Assembly (NCBI GenBank): GCA_003194525.1
Contig: NBIV01000129.1
Coordinates: 1 to 64,000, forward strand
From: Gracilariopsis chorda
Taxonomy: Eukaryota; Rhodophyta; Florideophyceae; Gracilariales; Gracilariaceae
Reading direction: 5' to 3'
DNA: 64,000 nucleotides
In this document: positions 1 to 10,299 of the stretch, one piece after another
How positions within the stretch are numbered: the first letter of the stretch is position 1
Layout: the number at the start of each line of letters is the position of its first letter
Position numbers and translations under genes: made by a program
Notes under the pieces: model-generated
Databases searched by the model: none
Told to the model about the DNA's origin: nothing
Seen by the model: the letters and a program-made list of their open reading frames with translations, nothing else

Positions 1-1300
1 GATCACCTTGAAGGGTCCATCCGCCACAGGTGAGAGTTTGTGACGCTTCTCCCGTTCCGGGTTGTAGTATTCCTTCCTGATGAAGACGTAGTTATTTGCC
101 CGAATCGGGGATGGTTTTCCTCGCACGCGAGCGTCAAAATCCCGCTTGTAAGCGGCTTGGGCCCATGCCATAGACTTCCGCGCAGCGGGACCAGCTTGGA
201 AAAGCCATCGCTTCCATTGCTGCCGGTAGATACCCACAGATGGGAAATTGTCCAAGGTAGCTTGGGGTTCCAGCGCCACAGGCGGGGGTGTTCTAGATAG
301 AACTAACTCGAATGGCGAAACTCCGGTAGTCCGGTGTACCTGCGTATTGTACGCGTAGGTTACCGCATCAGCGTAGAGATCCCAATTCGTTGGGTGGTCA
401 GCGACGTAGGAACGTAACGCCGCGAGTAACGTCCGGTTAAACCGTTCAACTTGCCAATTACATTGGGGTGGTAGGTAGTCGTGAACAAGTTCTTGACATC
501 CAGGATGCGACAAACATCCTGGAAGAACTTGCTCACGAACTGCCTCCCGTTGTCAGAGAGCACCTCTACAGGGGGACCGTAGACAAAAATCCAGTGCGTC
601 ACCAGAGCCTGGGCCACCGTGAGAGCGGTTATCCTCCGAAGAGGGACAGTCCGTACCAGCTTAGAAAAGCGGTCGGTAATGACAAGTAGAAAACTTGTTT
701 CCACGTTTCGTGGTGAGTAATGGTCCGAGAATATCGATCGCGATAAACTCGAGCGGCGCCCTTGCGGGAATAGTTTCCATCTTCTTCGCATTTTTGCGGA
801 GTTTGACGCGATTCTTCGCGCATTCGCTACAAAACCGCACAGTTGCGTAGCAATCCACCGCCATTGCGGGCCAATAGAAATCCCTTCGCAGGGTTAGGTA
901 GAGTTTCCTCCCACCTGGGTGACCTCCAATGGGGGCGTAGTGTGATAGATGTAACACCCGCGATTGCAGGGAATGTGGTACCACAATCTGTGGGCGGGCT
1001 TCGACCTTCCTTACGAGGTAGCCTTTGTCGTTTACCCCGAAAGGGAGATCTTCACCACCGTTAAGACGGGCACGAATCCTCGTACAGAATGGGTCGCCGA
1101 ATTGTTCTCCGATCATTTCTTCCGGTGATACCGGTACAAAGTTTCCCGGTAACGGGTTCCCAGATTCATCTCGCGATGCGAGTAGTTCGTCAAAGTCAGC
1201 ATCCTCGTCCCAGTTTTCTGGCCTAGCTTCGACGGCATGTTCCGGATTATCCGGATCTATAGCCATGAAACATGGGACTTCATCATCCTCCGTTGGGAGT
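1..1300 (-). pseudogene. pol: Integrase part of pol, several frame changes, C-terminus off window
   Basis: The N-terminal HHCC zinc domain is visible at about 900-1000 (HLSHYAPIGGHPGG ... FCSECAKN). The DDE core follows: first Asp in FIAIDILGPL, second Asp in VEVLSDNGRQF, and Glu in QVERFNRT after a frame change near 470. The region then reads LYADAVTYAYNTQVHRTTG and continues in one frame to position 1, with PEREKRHKLSPVADGPFKV near the edge. At least three single-base frame changes are needed to connect the parts (about 1290, 700 and 470). Integrase would insert the cDNA. No chromodomain is visible before the edge. Confidence 0.88.
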
Positions 1301-1377
1301 GCTTCCCACTTGTGGGTAACCGCGATAAAGCGTCGGCCTGAGTGTTCTGCGCGCCCTTTTTATAAATGACTTGAAAG

Positions 1378-2607
1378 TCATATTCCGCGAGGGCGGAGTC
1401 TCCAGCGCATGAGGCGTCCCGACGGGTCGGAGATATTCATCAACCACCTCAATGAGGAATGATCCGTGTACACGGTGAAGTGAAATCCCATAAGGTAGGG
1501 GCGCAGAGTGCTCATCGCCCATACGACGGCGAGGCACTCTTTCTCCGATACGGAGTAGTTCCGCTCATGAACATTGAGCGAACGTGACCAATAACCAATT
1601 GGGTGTCGTTCCCCCTCGGGGGTGGTTTGAAAAAGAGCACACCCGACTTGGTAGTCGCTCGAGTCCGTATCTACGGAGTATGGCAACCCAAGTTTTGGGA
1701 GATGTAGGATTGATGCTCATGTGACAGCCTCCTTCAAGGAGTTAAAAGCTTCCGATTGCTCGGGCGTAAATGTTCCCAGTTTTGGGGGGTTCCCCTTTCC
1801 CAAAAACGCGTTTAGGGGCGCCGCAGTATCCGAAAAGTTCGGGATAAACCGTCGATAGACGTTGACCAGCCCCAAAAAGGAGCGCGGTTCCCTTTGAGTA
1901 CGGGGTTCTTTCGCCTCAACGAGGGATTTGACTCGAGCTTTCTCGATCGCTAACGGTCCAGGACGGATAATGTGACCCAGATACTTCACAGTATCTGTGA
2001 AGAACTCGCACTTCCTCAACTTGAGGGTAATTACCGCATCGCGGAGTACGGTCAGCACGTCTCGGACGTGAGTGAGATGGTCGTCCAACGAGTTGGAGAA
2101 GATGATAATATCATCAAGGTAGACCAGACAGCTCCGCCACTTAAAGCGGTTGAGTAGAATATCTACTGCACGCTGAAAGGTGGCGGGGGCGTTGGTTAAC
2201 CCAAATGGCATCCGCTTGAAGCGGTACGTTCCTGCGTGGCAGGTGAATGCGGTTTTGTCGCGATCCTCCTGTCTGACAGGTACTTGCCAATATCCCCAAT
2301 TGGCATCAAGGGCCGTGAACACGGTGGCGTCTCCAAGGGAGTCAATGCACTCGTCCATACGAGGGATAGGGTACGTGTCCCTAACGGTCACGGCATTGAG
2401 CCGGCGGTAGTCGACACAGAACCTCCAGGTTCCGTCGGCCGTTAAAGCCATTACAACTGGGGATGCCCAGGGTGATTGAGCGGGCTCAATCACACCTGCG
2501 CGGAGCATCTTGTCCACTTGGGACTGCTCCTCTTCCCGAGCTTTCGGACCTGCCCCGTAAGGGGGTTGTGCAACCGGTCGCGCACCGGGGATTAAATCGA
2601 TCCGGTG
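1378..2607 (-). pseudogene. pol: Reverse transcriptase and RNase H part of pol
   Basis: The frame continues from the protease and carries the Ty3/gypsy reverse transcriptase palm and fingers: FCVDYRRLN, MPFGLTNAPATFQ and the catalytic YLDD at 2110-2121, followed by FLGLVNVYRRFIPNFS in the connection. A TGA at 1717-1719 interrupts the frame, and the RNase H domain follows in the same frame (SVDTDSSDYQVGCAL, YSVSEKECLAVVWA, TDHSSL). The frame shifts near 1400, where the typical tether continues as YDFQVIYKKGAQNTQADALS in another frame. The catalytic residues seen are intact, so the damage is two nonsense codons and the indel. The protein would copy element RNA into cDNA. Confidence 0.93.
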
Positions 2608-3850
2608 TTACGTTGCGTTAATCTCGCCAAGCGAGCCATCCCACATTGTGGTGAATTCCCGAAACATGGTACGGAGTTTGTCGCGGTGCGACTCTGGCAC
2701 GTGGCTAAAGTCCAGCGCTTCAAGTGCTTTTTCCGGATCAATCCGGTCGTTGCTCGATGGAGCATTGTCCTGTGGAACAGGCGTGGTTCGCAATTCCGAG
2801 TTACTCGGTATGTTCGACGCTGAAGTAGCGGTTTCCTCCCCCTCCTTAGACTTGACGTCTTCGGACGGCGAGGCGAACTCCTCAGAAGAGGTGGTAACTC
2901 CGAGTACATCGGCGGCTGTCATCTTTGTTGGCAGCATTCCCATAGGATGGGGGGTTACACTCCCAATTACTTGGTGTTTTACCAGATACTGGGGGTGTTT
3001 GCCAAGGTTGGCAACCAATATCCGGAAAGGAACATCCGGGGAAATGGAGACAATTCCATTAGCCAGCGCCAGCTGGGATTTCTCGTACAACGAGGCGAGG
3101 GGTTGTATAACCCGAAGACCGTGTTGACGGGAATTTACCTGCACCCAGACTTGGGACTCAGCTGGTATAGAAACCGAGGCAGTGACGCGGAGCTTGGTGG
3201 ACTCGCGGGACGCGGGCGGTGGGTCCTGCGCAGCAGGGAGCGGAACTTGTTTCCGAGAGGACCGCTTTAGCGGGCGGCGAACAATCGGAACCGACGATCC
3301 GTCGTCAAGTTCTACACGCCTGAGGTGGGGCCTGATTGCGTCGACAAATCTGTCGCAGTAATCACATCCCAGTATGACTGGTGCTGCGAATGAACGGCAA
3401 ACGATGAAGTCCAACTTCACCAAAGAGGTACCAAGTCTCACGACGAGGTCCACTGTGCCCACCGTTTGTAACGGAATGTTGTTCGCATCCGAAATGTTGG
3501 GGACCGCGTCAGAGCGGATACGAGACCGCACAAGCTGGGGTAACAATGATTCCACAACAAAGTTGGGGCCTGCACCTGTATCCAGGACGGTGAGAAACCT
3601 CACCATAAACTGGGGATCAAGGCCAAGGTCGGCATAGACCTTATAGTTGCGCTTGGCCAAGACCAAGACTCTACCGGGAATCCGGGGATTTTTACTCCGT
3701 ATCCACGGGCGACGCAACACACCGAGGTGCGCAGAGTCTGCGTCAGCGGTGTCTTTCCTCGAGAGGACTTTCACCGGGGAGCGAGGCGAGGACGCCTCGG
3801 GCGCCAACAGCCTCGTTCTTGAGGACGCCTCTCCCAAAGGGGAGACTCCC
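2608..3850 (-). pseudogene. pol: Retropepsin (aspartic protease) part of pol
   Basis: This frame is open across the gag stop and lies in the -1 frame relative to gag. The catalytic motif DTGA is at 3571-3582, inside VLDTGAGPNFV, which is the one-motif pattern of dimeric retropepsins. The enzyme would cut the Gag-Pol polyprotein. The segment ends at a TAA at 2608-2610. Downstream of that stop the same frame continues directly into the conserved entry to the reverse transcriptase (HRIDLIPGARPVAQPPYGAG), so the stop looks like a nonsense mutation inside one polyprotein. No independent start codon is evident, as expected for a pol made by frameshifting. Confidence 0.85.
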
Positions 3851-3854
3851 TCAG

Positions 3855-6003
3855 TTAGTTTTCCGCCTTCGGCGGTGGGTTGGTTTCCTCGACAACGAGT
3901 GCTTCATCCCGTTGACGGGGGTTTCTATCCGCATAAGCGGGGGTTGCAACGGATGGTTGCGTGATCTCCCGAATCGGGGTGTATGAAGCTTGCCGCGCAC
4001 GCGGGGTCTGTGGTAGGGCATGGGAAAAGTCCGTTTTAGCACGGAGGTAGGAAGCCGTCGGGACGGAACGTTTCTCCTCTGGAGTGAGGGCCTCATAATT
4101 TGCCACTACCTTGGCCATATCCTTCAGTGAACAAATACACTGAGGTGAGGTAAGGCCATGGGCATAGCACAGGTGGCAAATCAGAGCCAATACCGCGACA
4201 CGCGGATTATTATTCCGAGTATCGGAGAAGCGAACCACAGGGCGGGTGTCAGTCCATCCAGGCCGTTGATAACGGGATTGACCGTTTGAAAACGGGAGTC
4301 GATGGGGTTGAACCCGACTGTTACCACCGTATAGAACGGGATCTTCTGTTCCCGTATCATGGGTCATCTCCGTCGTTGACGGTAAATCACTGGTGGGTAT
4401 CGACACACCATCCCCCTGCACTAAATGCACGGTATCAAATCCCTGTCCAGGGTTCCCATCCGCGGTGAGCGGGAGTGAGGAAGCTTCGCTTTCCAGCAAC
4501 AACGACTTGGCGGATTTAGACCGATTGTTCGGAGTTCTTGCACGAAGTGCATCCCCTTCCGCTCGAGCGTGTTGGAACAGCTCGAGGTAGGTGATCCTCC
4601 GCTTGTCCTCCCGATAACGGGTAACTAAACTCCGGATTGCCGGGTCAAGACCATCGATGAACATGGTACTGCGCTCCCCAGCGGGGTATACGTTACCACA
4701 TCTGTGGAAAGCCTTGTTAAGGCGCACCGAGTAATCGGCCTCGGTCTCTCCAACACGCTGGCGTGTATCTCTCAAAGCGAGGATAGCCTGCTGAATAGCG
4801 GTGTTGGTGGCGTAGGAGCACAGAAGATACTGCACAGCCTCCGGCCAGCAAGTAACTCCTCCCTCGGAGGCACGAGAAGATCCTCTGACAGAGTTGTATT
4901 GGTCCTCCGCCATTCCCCGTAAGAAATACGGTAATGCCAAATAGGCTTGTCCCTCATTCATACCGAGGATATTGGCCTCCGCTACAAAGCGGGATAGGAA
5001 ATCCAGTACTAGGACTGGGTCCTCTCCAGTAAAATACTGGTTGGGGAGCGAGAGCTGCATTCGCTTAATGCATTCTCGCACCTTTCCCGTACCACGGGGC
5101 GTACGTCCAAGTGACGAGTCTTCGAGCCGGTAGTACCGGTATGATAAAAGCTTCCGGTAATCCGGGTTTGTCGGTTTCAACTCCCGAAGACCGGGGTGTC
5201 TTCTCCCCTTCTGGCGGGTTCGGACCACACCTTCAGTGGCCGATGACCGCTTCGAGCGGGAGGAGTAGCCTCGCTTCTCGTCCTCCGAGTCGGAGTCCGA
5301 GGAGCGCGAGCTAACCGAATGGTTTCGGGATGAGTCCGACGATGTCGAAGAATCGGAGTCCGAATATTTTCGGTGGTGTTTCCGTCGATGACGGCGTTTC
5401 TTCTTCCCAGCAAGCTGGTCGTTGTGCGATGCCTCGTTTACCGGATCATCCGGGGATGGTTTGTCCATAAGGGCGAACTGCTCCAGCGTCTCCAGGCAGG
5501 CACCAATCCGATCAAATCGGGCTTCAACTCCTTCGATGAAGGTGGCGGGTTGTCCCAAACTCTCCAACACGGAGTTCCTCGGCGACCTCCTGTACGGGGA
5601 TTGCCAAGACCACCTCTTGGAGGGATTTTAGTTCCCCTACAAGGGTGTCATGGGCGGTCCACAGAGCGCGGACCTGGGATTCCAGGGGAGTCCCCTGGGG
5701 GTTGTTATCGCCCGTTCCACGGGGGCTTGAAGCCGCGACAGCGGGAGCAGGCCGGGGTGCCTGGGGCACTGCGGCAACAGCCGGAGTCGATGCTGCATTC
5801 CCCTGCGGCGGTGATAACGAGGGCAAAAGGAGGTTCCGGGGTTCCCGGTCGGGGGTATCATTCCGCGATGAAGCGGCGCCAGTACGGCTGGAACTTGTCC
5901 GTATAGGGATACGGGGTACGAACCGAACTTCGGAAGTGTCCGCGTTGTCGCGGGAGCCACTACGCGTAACCACTGGCTCCGCTTCGGAGGGATTTCTCGA
6001 CAT
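3855..6003 (-). pseudogene. gag: Retrotransposon gag, split by a frame change near 5570
   Basis: An ATG at 6003 opens a 159-codon frame that stops at 5524. A second frame, without its own ATG (first possible codon GTG at 5570), continues for 571 codons to a TAA at 3855. The second frame has a Ser/Arg/Asp-rich charged stretch, then a capsid-like helical region (about residues 160-340), and near residue 468 a Cys-His cluster CHLCYAHGLTSPQC. That cluster keeps the Cys spacing of a retroviral zinc knuckle, but the His is two residues early (C-X2-C-X2-H-X6-C instead of C-X2-C-X4-H-X4-C). The two frames overlap and probably form one protein broken by a single-base indel. A programmed shift is possible but unsupported. 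Gag would form the virus-like particle that packages element RNA. Confidence 0.82.
3858..3864 (-). promoter_or_regulatory. Candidate gag-pol -1 frameshift site
   Basis: On the minus strand the last gag codons read G GAA AAC followed at once by the TAA stop. The protease frame is open through this point in the -1 frame. About seven bases past the heptamer lie two overlapping small hairpins: GGGA-GTC-TCCC, or CTCCC-CTTT-GGGAG. The A-site re-pairs perfectly (AAC to AAA); the P-site re-pairs less well (GAA to GGA). This is a possible programmed site, not a canonical X-XXY-YYZ heptamer. Confidence 0.35.
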
Positions 6004-6930
6004 GAGAAAATACCGTTACGACGGGAAACGATCACGGAACTTCCGGTAAATAAAAACAAACCTCGTAAGAGGGAAAAAAAACCGATTCTAGGTCGGGAGA
6101 CCACTTTGTGGTGCAATGCCCCAAAGGGGAAAAACACCGAAAGACGTTCGGGATCTTCCTCTCACGAGGTGAACCCAGTTGGGTAGAGCCCTCCCAGAGG
6201 TGTCACGGCGAAGCCGGTTTGTAAGACCAGGGACACCTGTCGCGACTCGCGCAGGGAGGTGAAGGCGAAGAATCGGTATCCGCGTGAGCGGGGGTGTGAT
6301 CCTCAGTAGAGGTATGTTTCCACGTAAGTGGGGGTGTGTGAGCGGATGCGCACACGAGGGCCGCGGATAGCGGGAGGTGCTACCCTAAAAAGGGGAAAAA
6401 GGAAGGGCGAAGAGGAGGAAGGAAGGACGAAGTGGGTCGCGAGAGCGACGAACAGATACGGCAATGCCGGTGGACAGGACTCCCTATACAGGGCGAAACA
6501 CCAATGTGATTGGAACAATTATACTCCCAAGGATGGGCTTCTTTAGATGTGCAAGGGGGTTAGATGTCCCGTGGTTTACGGCGTTTCCCTCCAAGGAGGA
6601 GTAGAGCACGCGCGCAAGCGGCAACAACTAGAGCCAATTCCCCAGGTTGGGGTCCCTTGTTGGGGAAGGTTTACTGGTGGGACGGCAGTGCGCCGTCGCA
6701 CTAAGTACTAGCTTCCCAGAAATGGGTGTGAAAATAATAAATAATACTAACTACAAATACTCCACATTTCGTGGCAACATCCACTACTGTGGCCAACCGC
6801 CAATTGGCCCAAAACCGTGTCCCACGTGTCCATACCCACCATTGTGGGGCGTAGTTCATATACACACTACACAACCGATAATATCGCGAAAACGATCAAG
6901 TACCTAGAATCCCTCCCTGAGGGCGTTGCA
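6004..6930 (-). other. Non-coding leader and presumed 5' LTR, packed with mini-hairpins
   Basis: No reading frame here looks like a protein. By position it must contain the 5' untranslated leader and the 5' LTR of the retrotransposon. By hand I count 28 perfect hairpins with stems of 4-6 bp and short loops between 6061 and 6923. Twenty-two of them have CC at the 5' foot and GG at the 3' foot. Examples are CCTC-GTAA-GAGG at 6061 and CCCTC-CCT-GAGGG at 6911. The stems differ from one another, so this is not a tandem repeat. LTR ends (TG...CA) and primer-binding site could not be fixed without the second LTR. Confidence 0.6.
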
Positions 6931-7006
6931 CTTCAGGCTATTGTACTACAGCGACACCTGAAAGCTTGCCCGAGATAGATTTCCGTTTCGATATGGGTGT
7001 ATGGAA

Positions 7007-7768
7007 TCAAATACCCGTGTCGGGAACCACATTGCGCTGAAACCGAATCTGCTCGGGTAACGCTGCTTGCGTTTCAGAAAGTCGGATGAACTTCAACTCG
7101 GCAGGGATGATGGGCCTCGCCCAACAGAGAATACCGGACTCCATGGCTACCTGCGTTGCGGTTTCCAAGTGTCCCGTGTCGGACTGGGCCAGGTTATCTC
7201 CATAGAATACTTCTCCGAATGTGCGATACCTCGATACGTTGAAGTCGTATTCGTTACGAATCAGATATTGGCTTGGAATACACATGAGTCATTTATACGC
7301 AAGCTACGTCATTTCTTTTCCAACCCTATCCAGGTTCTCTCCATGGCAGAGGTCTATCTTTAAGAGGTTAGGGTCCAACGCAATTTATCCTCGCCAGTCG
7401 CGTGAGGTGACCACGTCAAGTGGAAGCCCACCAGGAAAAACGACGTCGTGGGCGTAGGACTGGATCAGTGGCAGTATGAAAACCTCAGACGGGTGAAACC
7501 AAAGAGCTCGGGCATAAATCGAAGGATATTGTAACAGATCCCGTGCTTTTAGAGTGGACCTGTAGAACCACCGGAGCTGGTTGACAACGACTGGAGTATC
7601 CTCAGAGAAATGTTACGTGCAGAGGTGTACCGGAACGTTTATTAGAGCGTTACCCTGAAGTAATGGAGCCTTTGGAAACTGGCTCAGGCCGGAAGATGAA
7701 GGAGGGATACTCCCAGACTGGGAAGAACCCTCTCCATGGTTGTGCTGGTTGGGATTGTCGGAGTTCAT
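7007..7768 (-). pseudogene. Decayed protein-coding frame of unknown family
   Basis: A single minus frame from an ATG at 7768 to the stop at 7007 reads as protein across about 253 codons, interrupted by four internal stops (at 7613 and 7385, and two just before 7285). The N-terminus is Ser/Asn/Gln/Pro-rich. The middle contains LRWFYRSTLKARDLLQYPSI and WFHPSEVFILPLIQSYAHDV, and the end contains EVFYGDNLAQSDTGHLETAT. I do not recognise the family. That one frame stays protein-like across the stops suggests nonsense mutations in a once-functional gene, perhaps a gag-like or accessory protein of another mobile element beside the Ty3/gypsy copy. Confidence 0.5.
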
Positions 7769-8570
7769 TAGCGGGGAGGAAGTATTGGATTCAATATTAT
7801 TCGTTCTAGGTCGTCGCGTTATGCTTTGAAACGAAGAATGGTCGGTTTTACTAATGAAGAGTTGAATGTTTTATACCATGCTTCGCTTGCTGGTCACTCG
7901 CGTTTGTTGCGATGTTACCTGGTCTAAGGAAGTGGATCTGCAGAGCTAAGCGTATGCGCATACTTTTTAAGCGAGCTAGATCATGAATGATTTAGTAACG
8001 ACGCGGCATCGGTTGGGTTCAGGTATGAGTGGACCCTTGCAAATTCTGGCTGAAGTTCGATACGAATCATATTTGGCAGTTTTAGAACATTCGTCGATGA
8101 TGTCTAGGTTATGTGGAATATATGAAGGCGTGGTAAGCGTACGAATGTTATTTATTTCAGGAATTATTCAAACGCGTCCTGTTGTGCTGTAGCCGGTTAT
8201 GCCACTCATTAGCACAAAGGTTTATAAAAAACAACGTGTGGCACAATACATTAGTAGTAAGTATAGCTTAGTATGACCTCAAAGTACTTAAGAAAGGACG
8301 GCTCTGCCGTTTTACGCTCAACTAAAGCTAAGCTGTGATTCGGTTCTGAGTTTATAGCCTGCGAAAACTCATTAACTTTCTCTTAAGGTTTCACTGCGTT
8401 TGGTCTTGTCATATTCAACCACATTGTATCTAAGAGATGCGCCGATCTGTCTTACTTTAGACGTTCGCCAGTGTTCAATGTTGTTTCCGTGTTGGTGACT
8501 TTCCATTGTGGTAATAGATAGCTCTTGGACTCTGTTTCGAGCTTTGTCGCTCTTGCTGAATAAAAAACCC
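7769..8570. other. No gene seen; decayed AT-richer DNA
   Basis: Only short frames without domain signals occur here. The stretch lies between two decayed mobile-element genes and has their base composition, so it is probably old transposon or flanking DNA. Confidence 0.4.
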
Positions 8571-9349
8571 TCAATGACCGGTTATTTGGCACGAAACGGC
8601 AATATGTACCCTTTTGTGGGTTTTTTGCCTTTTTTTGTTCTTTTTTTTAGACTCTCCGTAAACCGGAACAACGCCTACACGGATCTGTGCAATGGTTTGA
8701 AGAACTGGTAAGCAAGTTCTCGATAACACCTCGGTCGATATAGCCGGAAGCCACGTCGGGTTTACACCCGAAAACCTTGTGGAACGAAGGGCCGTGTCGC
8801 TGCGCCTATCTAGCACGAAAACAAACCCGCCAAAAACTCGAGAAAACCGGATATTGCTCCAAATAGACCACTCAAATATTTTAGTGTCACCCATAAATTC
8901 AGGCCGTCCAATATCAGCATACAGAGAGCGACGGTTTGCATCCACTACTGCGAATATTACACCAATTGGATAACCCTTTTAGCACCTGTTTTCATAATAC
9001 TGCTCACTCGGACATGTGGGCCATTTTACATGGGTTCCATCAACTGCTCAAACGCAAGACGGTATGTCGCAGATATATTCGATCTTCTTCATATCGTTCG
9101 GCACCTCGTCCTCTTCCGTCGGAACTGTATCTCGAAGCTATATCTCCGCGTAATTGCTCTTGCCATTTACGGGAATATGAAGCACAAGTTGCTAAATCCG
9201 ATGCCTAGCTGGCATGCAGTTTTGAGCAAAAAGGCCGCCAGTTTTACTTCAGCTTTTAGAGCTCGCCTGTAGTTTGTATTCTTTCGTTCTATTGATAGGC
9301 GAAGAGCGTATATTATTCGTCGTAGGACTGGATGAGATATAAAAAACAT
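8571..9349 (-). pseudogene. PIF/Harbinger-type (HARBI1-like) transposase remnant
   Basis: Read on the minus strand in shifting frames, the order matches HARBI1/DDE_Tnp_4 transposases. An N-terminal helical part (RRALKAEVKLAAFLLKTACQ) is followed by AVDGTHVKWPTCPSEQYY with the first catalytic Asp. Next come GVIFAVVDANRRSLYADIGR with the second Asp and GDTKIFEWSIW. The longest intact piece is 124 codons (8571-8945). Stops and at least two frame changes interrupt the rest, and the final catalytic Glu was not located. It is a dead copy. Terminal repeats and the Myb-like second protein of autonomous Harbinger elements were not found. Confidence 0.68.
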
Positions 9350-10280
9350 GTGCTTCCACGAGGCATAAGCAGCAAACTACGTCGATAATGCATACTCAAA
9401 AAAACCAAGCACGGCTGTTTCGGTTCAGCTGTCATGCATGCCCAACTGTTCTGTAGCGCTTATCGTTCAAACGATCAAGATATAGAACAATGTATGTTGA
9501 GTTCGTTTGCCTGACAAACGCAATGTGGTCTAGATCGTATTCGTAACATGCTGTAATGGTGGTGAAAAATGCAAGCACGTTTTTAGGGGTTGCGGACATG
9601 TTACACTGCGAAAGTGGTGGTGTGTTGAGTAACCATGAGAAATGTCTCAAATGTGGGGTTTCTTATGTGGCAATTCTAAGATGGAAGGAATTTCGATTCC
9701 GATTTGGACATTTCAAAAGTTTCCTTCGAAATGGGAAGTTCCCTTTACAACGGGGGTTTCGGACAGAATTCTGGGTTATCCTGCTTGGTGCAGAACGCTT
9801 CTTGAGTTGGTACGCTTTGTATCGATTATATGTGAGCTGTTTTATAGCCAAGAAGGTGGAGAACTATACGTACGTTTTTAAGCTTAAGAATACAGAAAAC
9901 ATTTTGAAGAAGTACTCCATACCAAATTTTTGCATAAGTTGGCAGGCATTTTGGCCAATTCATGGTTGTTAGGCTCGAAGATTAGAATTTTTCTTTTGAT
10001 AGTTTGAATTAGCTACGCACAAGACCGTCTGACTGTTTTTGAAATAGCAATTTAGCGTTTTTAGAGTGAATTCTTTTTGTTGCAGTCACGTTGTACTTCG
10101 TGGTTATGTCTTCATAGGTATTGGAGAACATTCGATGATGACACCAAGGGGAAAATTACAAGGGTAAATCATGAGGTACTGACAGGGGACATGTATCTAG
10201 CTAGCAGCCGCCTGCAGTTCTTCCATTCTAACGGCGAGTGCTCTTGAATTGCAAGCAAAAACTGTTTGCAGAGTTAACCC
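9350..10280. other. No gene supported; probable transposon remnant
   Basis: A plus frame (9556-9972, 138 codons) and overlapping minus frames occur, but none shows a recognisable domain. Composition matches the decayed elements to the left. The sequence becomes markedly GC-rich near 10300, which marks the edge of the host gene island. Confidence 0.35.
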
Positions 10281-10299
10281 TTTACCAAGGGCAATAGTT

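Larger units (their letters stand above)
1..6930 (-). mobile_element. Ty3/gypsy LTR retrotransposon, 3' end cut by window edge
   Basis: On the minus strand the order is gag, retropepsin, reverse transcriptase, RNase H, integrase, which is the Ty3/gypsy order. The integrase C-terminus runs off position 1, so the 3' LTR is outside the window and the 5' LTR cannot be delimited by comparison. The upper boundary near 6930 is an estimate: it is where a dense pattern of short hairpins stops and an unrelated decayed frame begins. No primer-binding site was identified. Lesions are few: a frame break inside gag, two in-frame stops in pol, and several single-base frame changes between RNase H and integrase. 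The copy therefore looks fairly young but is probably not autonomous. Confidence 0.93.

Noticed and set aside
5524-5570. GTG at 5570 as the true start of gag
   Set aside because: The upstream frame with an ATG at 6003 overlaps and reads as gag N-terminus, so a frame break is more likely than a GTG start in a eukaryotic element.
6061-6923. Mini-hairpins as a CRISPR array or tandem repeat
   Set aside because: Stems and spacings all differ, the DNA is eukaryotic and the region belongs to a retrotransposon.
6060-6930. Exact LTR ends and tRNA primer-binding site
   Set aside because: No second LTR in the window and no tRNA 3'-end complement recognised; several TG and CA candidates are equally possible.
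9556-9972. Plus frame of 138 codons near the Harbinger remnant
   Set aside because: Some protein-like stretches, but no family recognised and the minus strand is equally open; not enough to call a gene.
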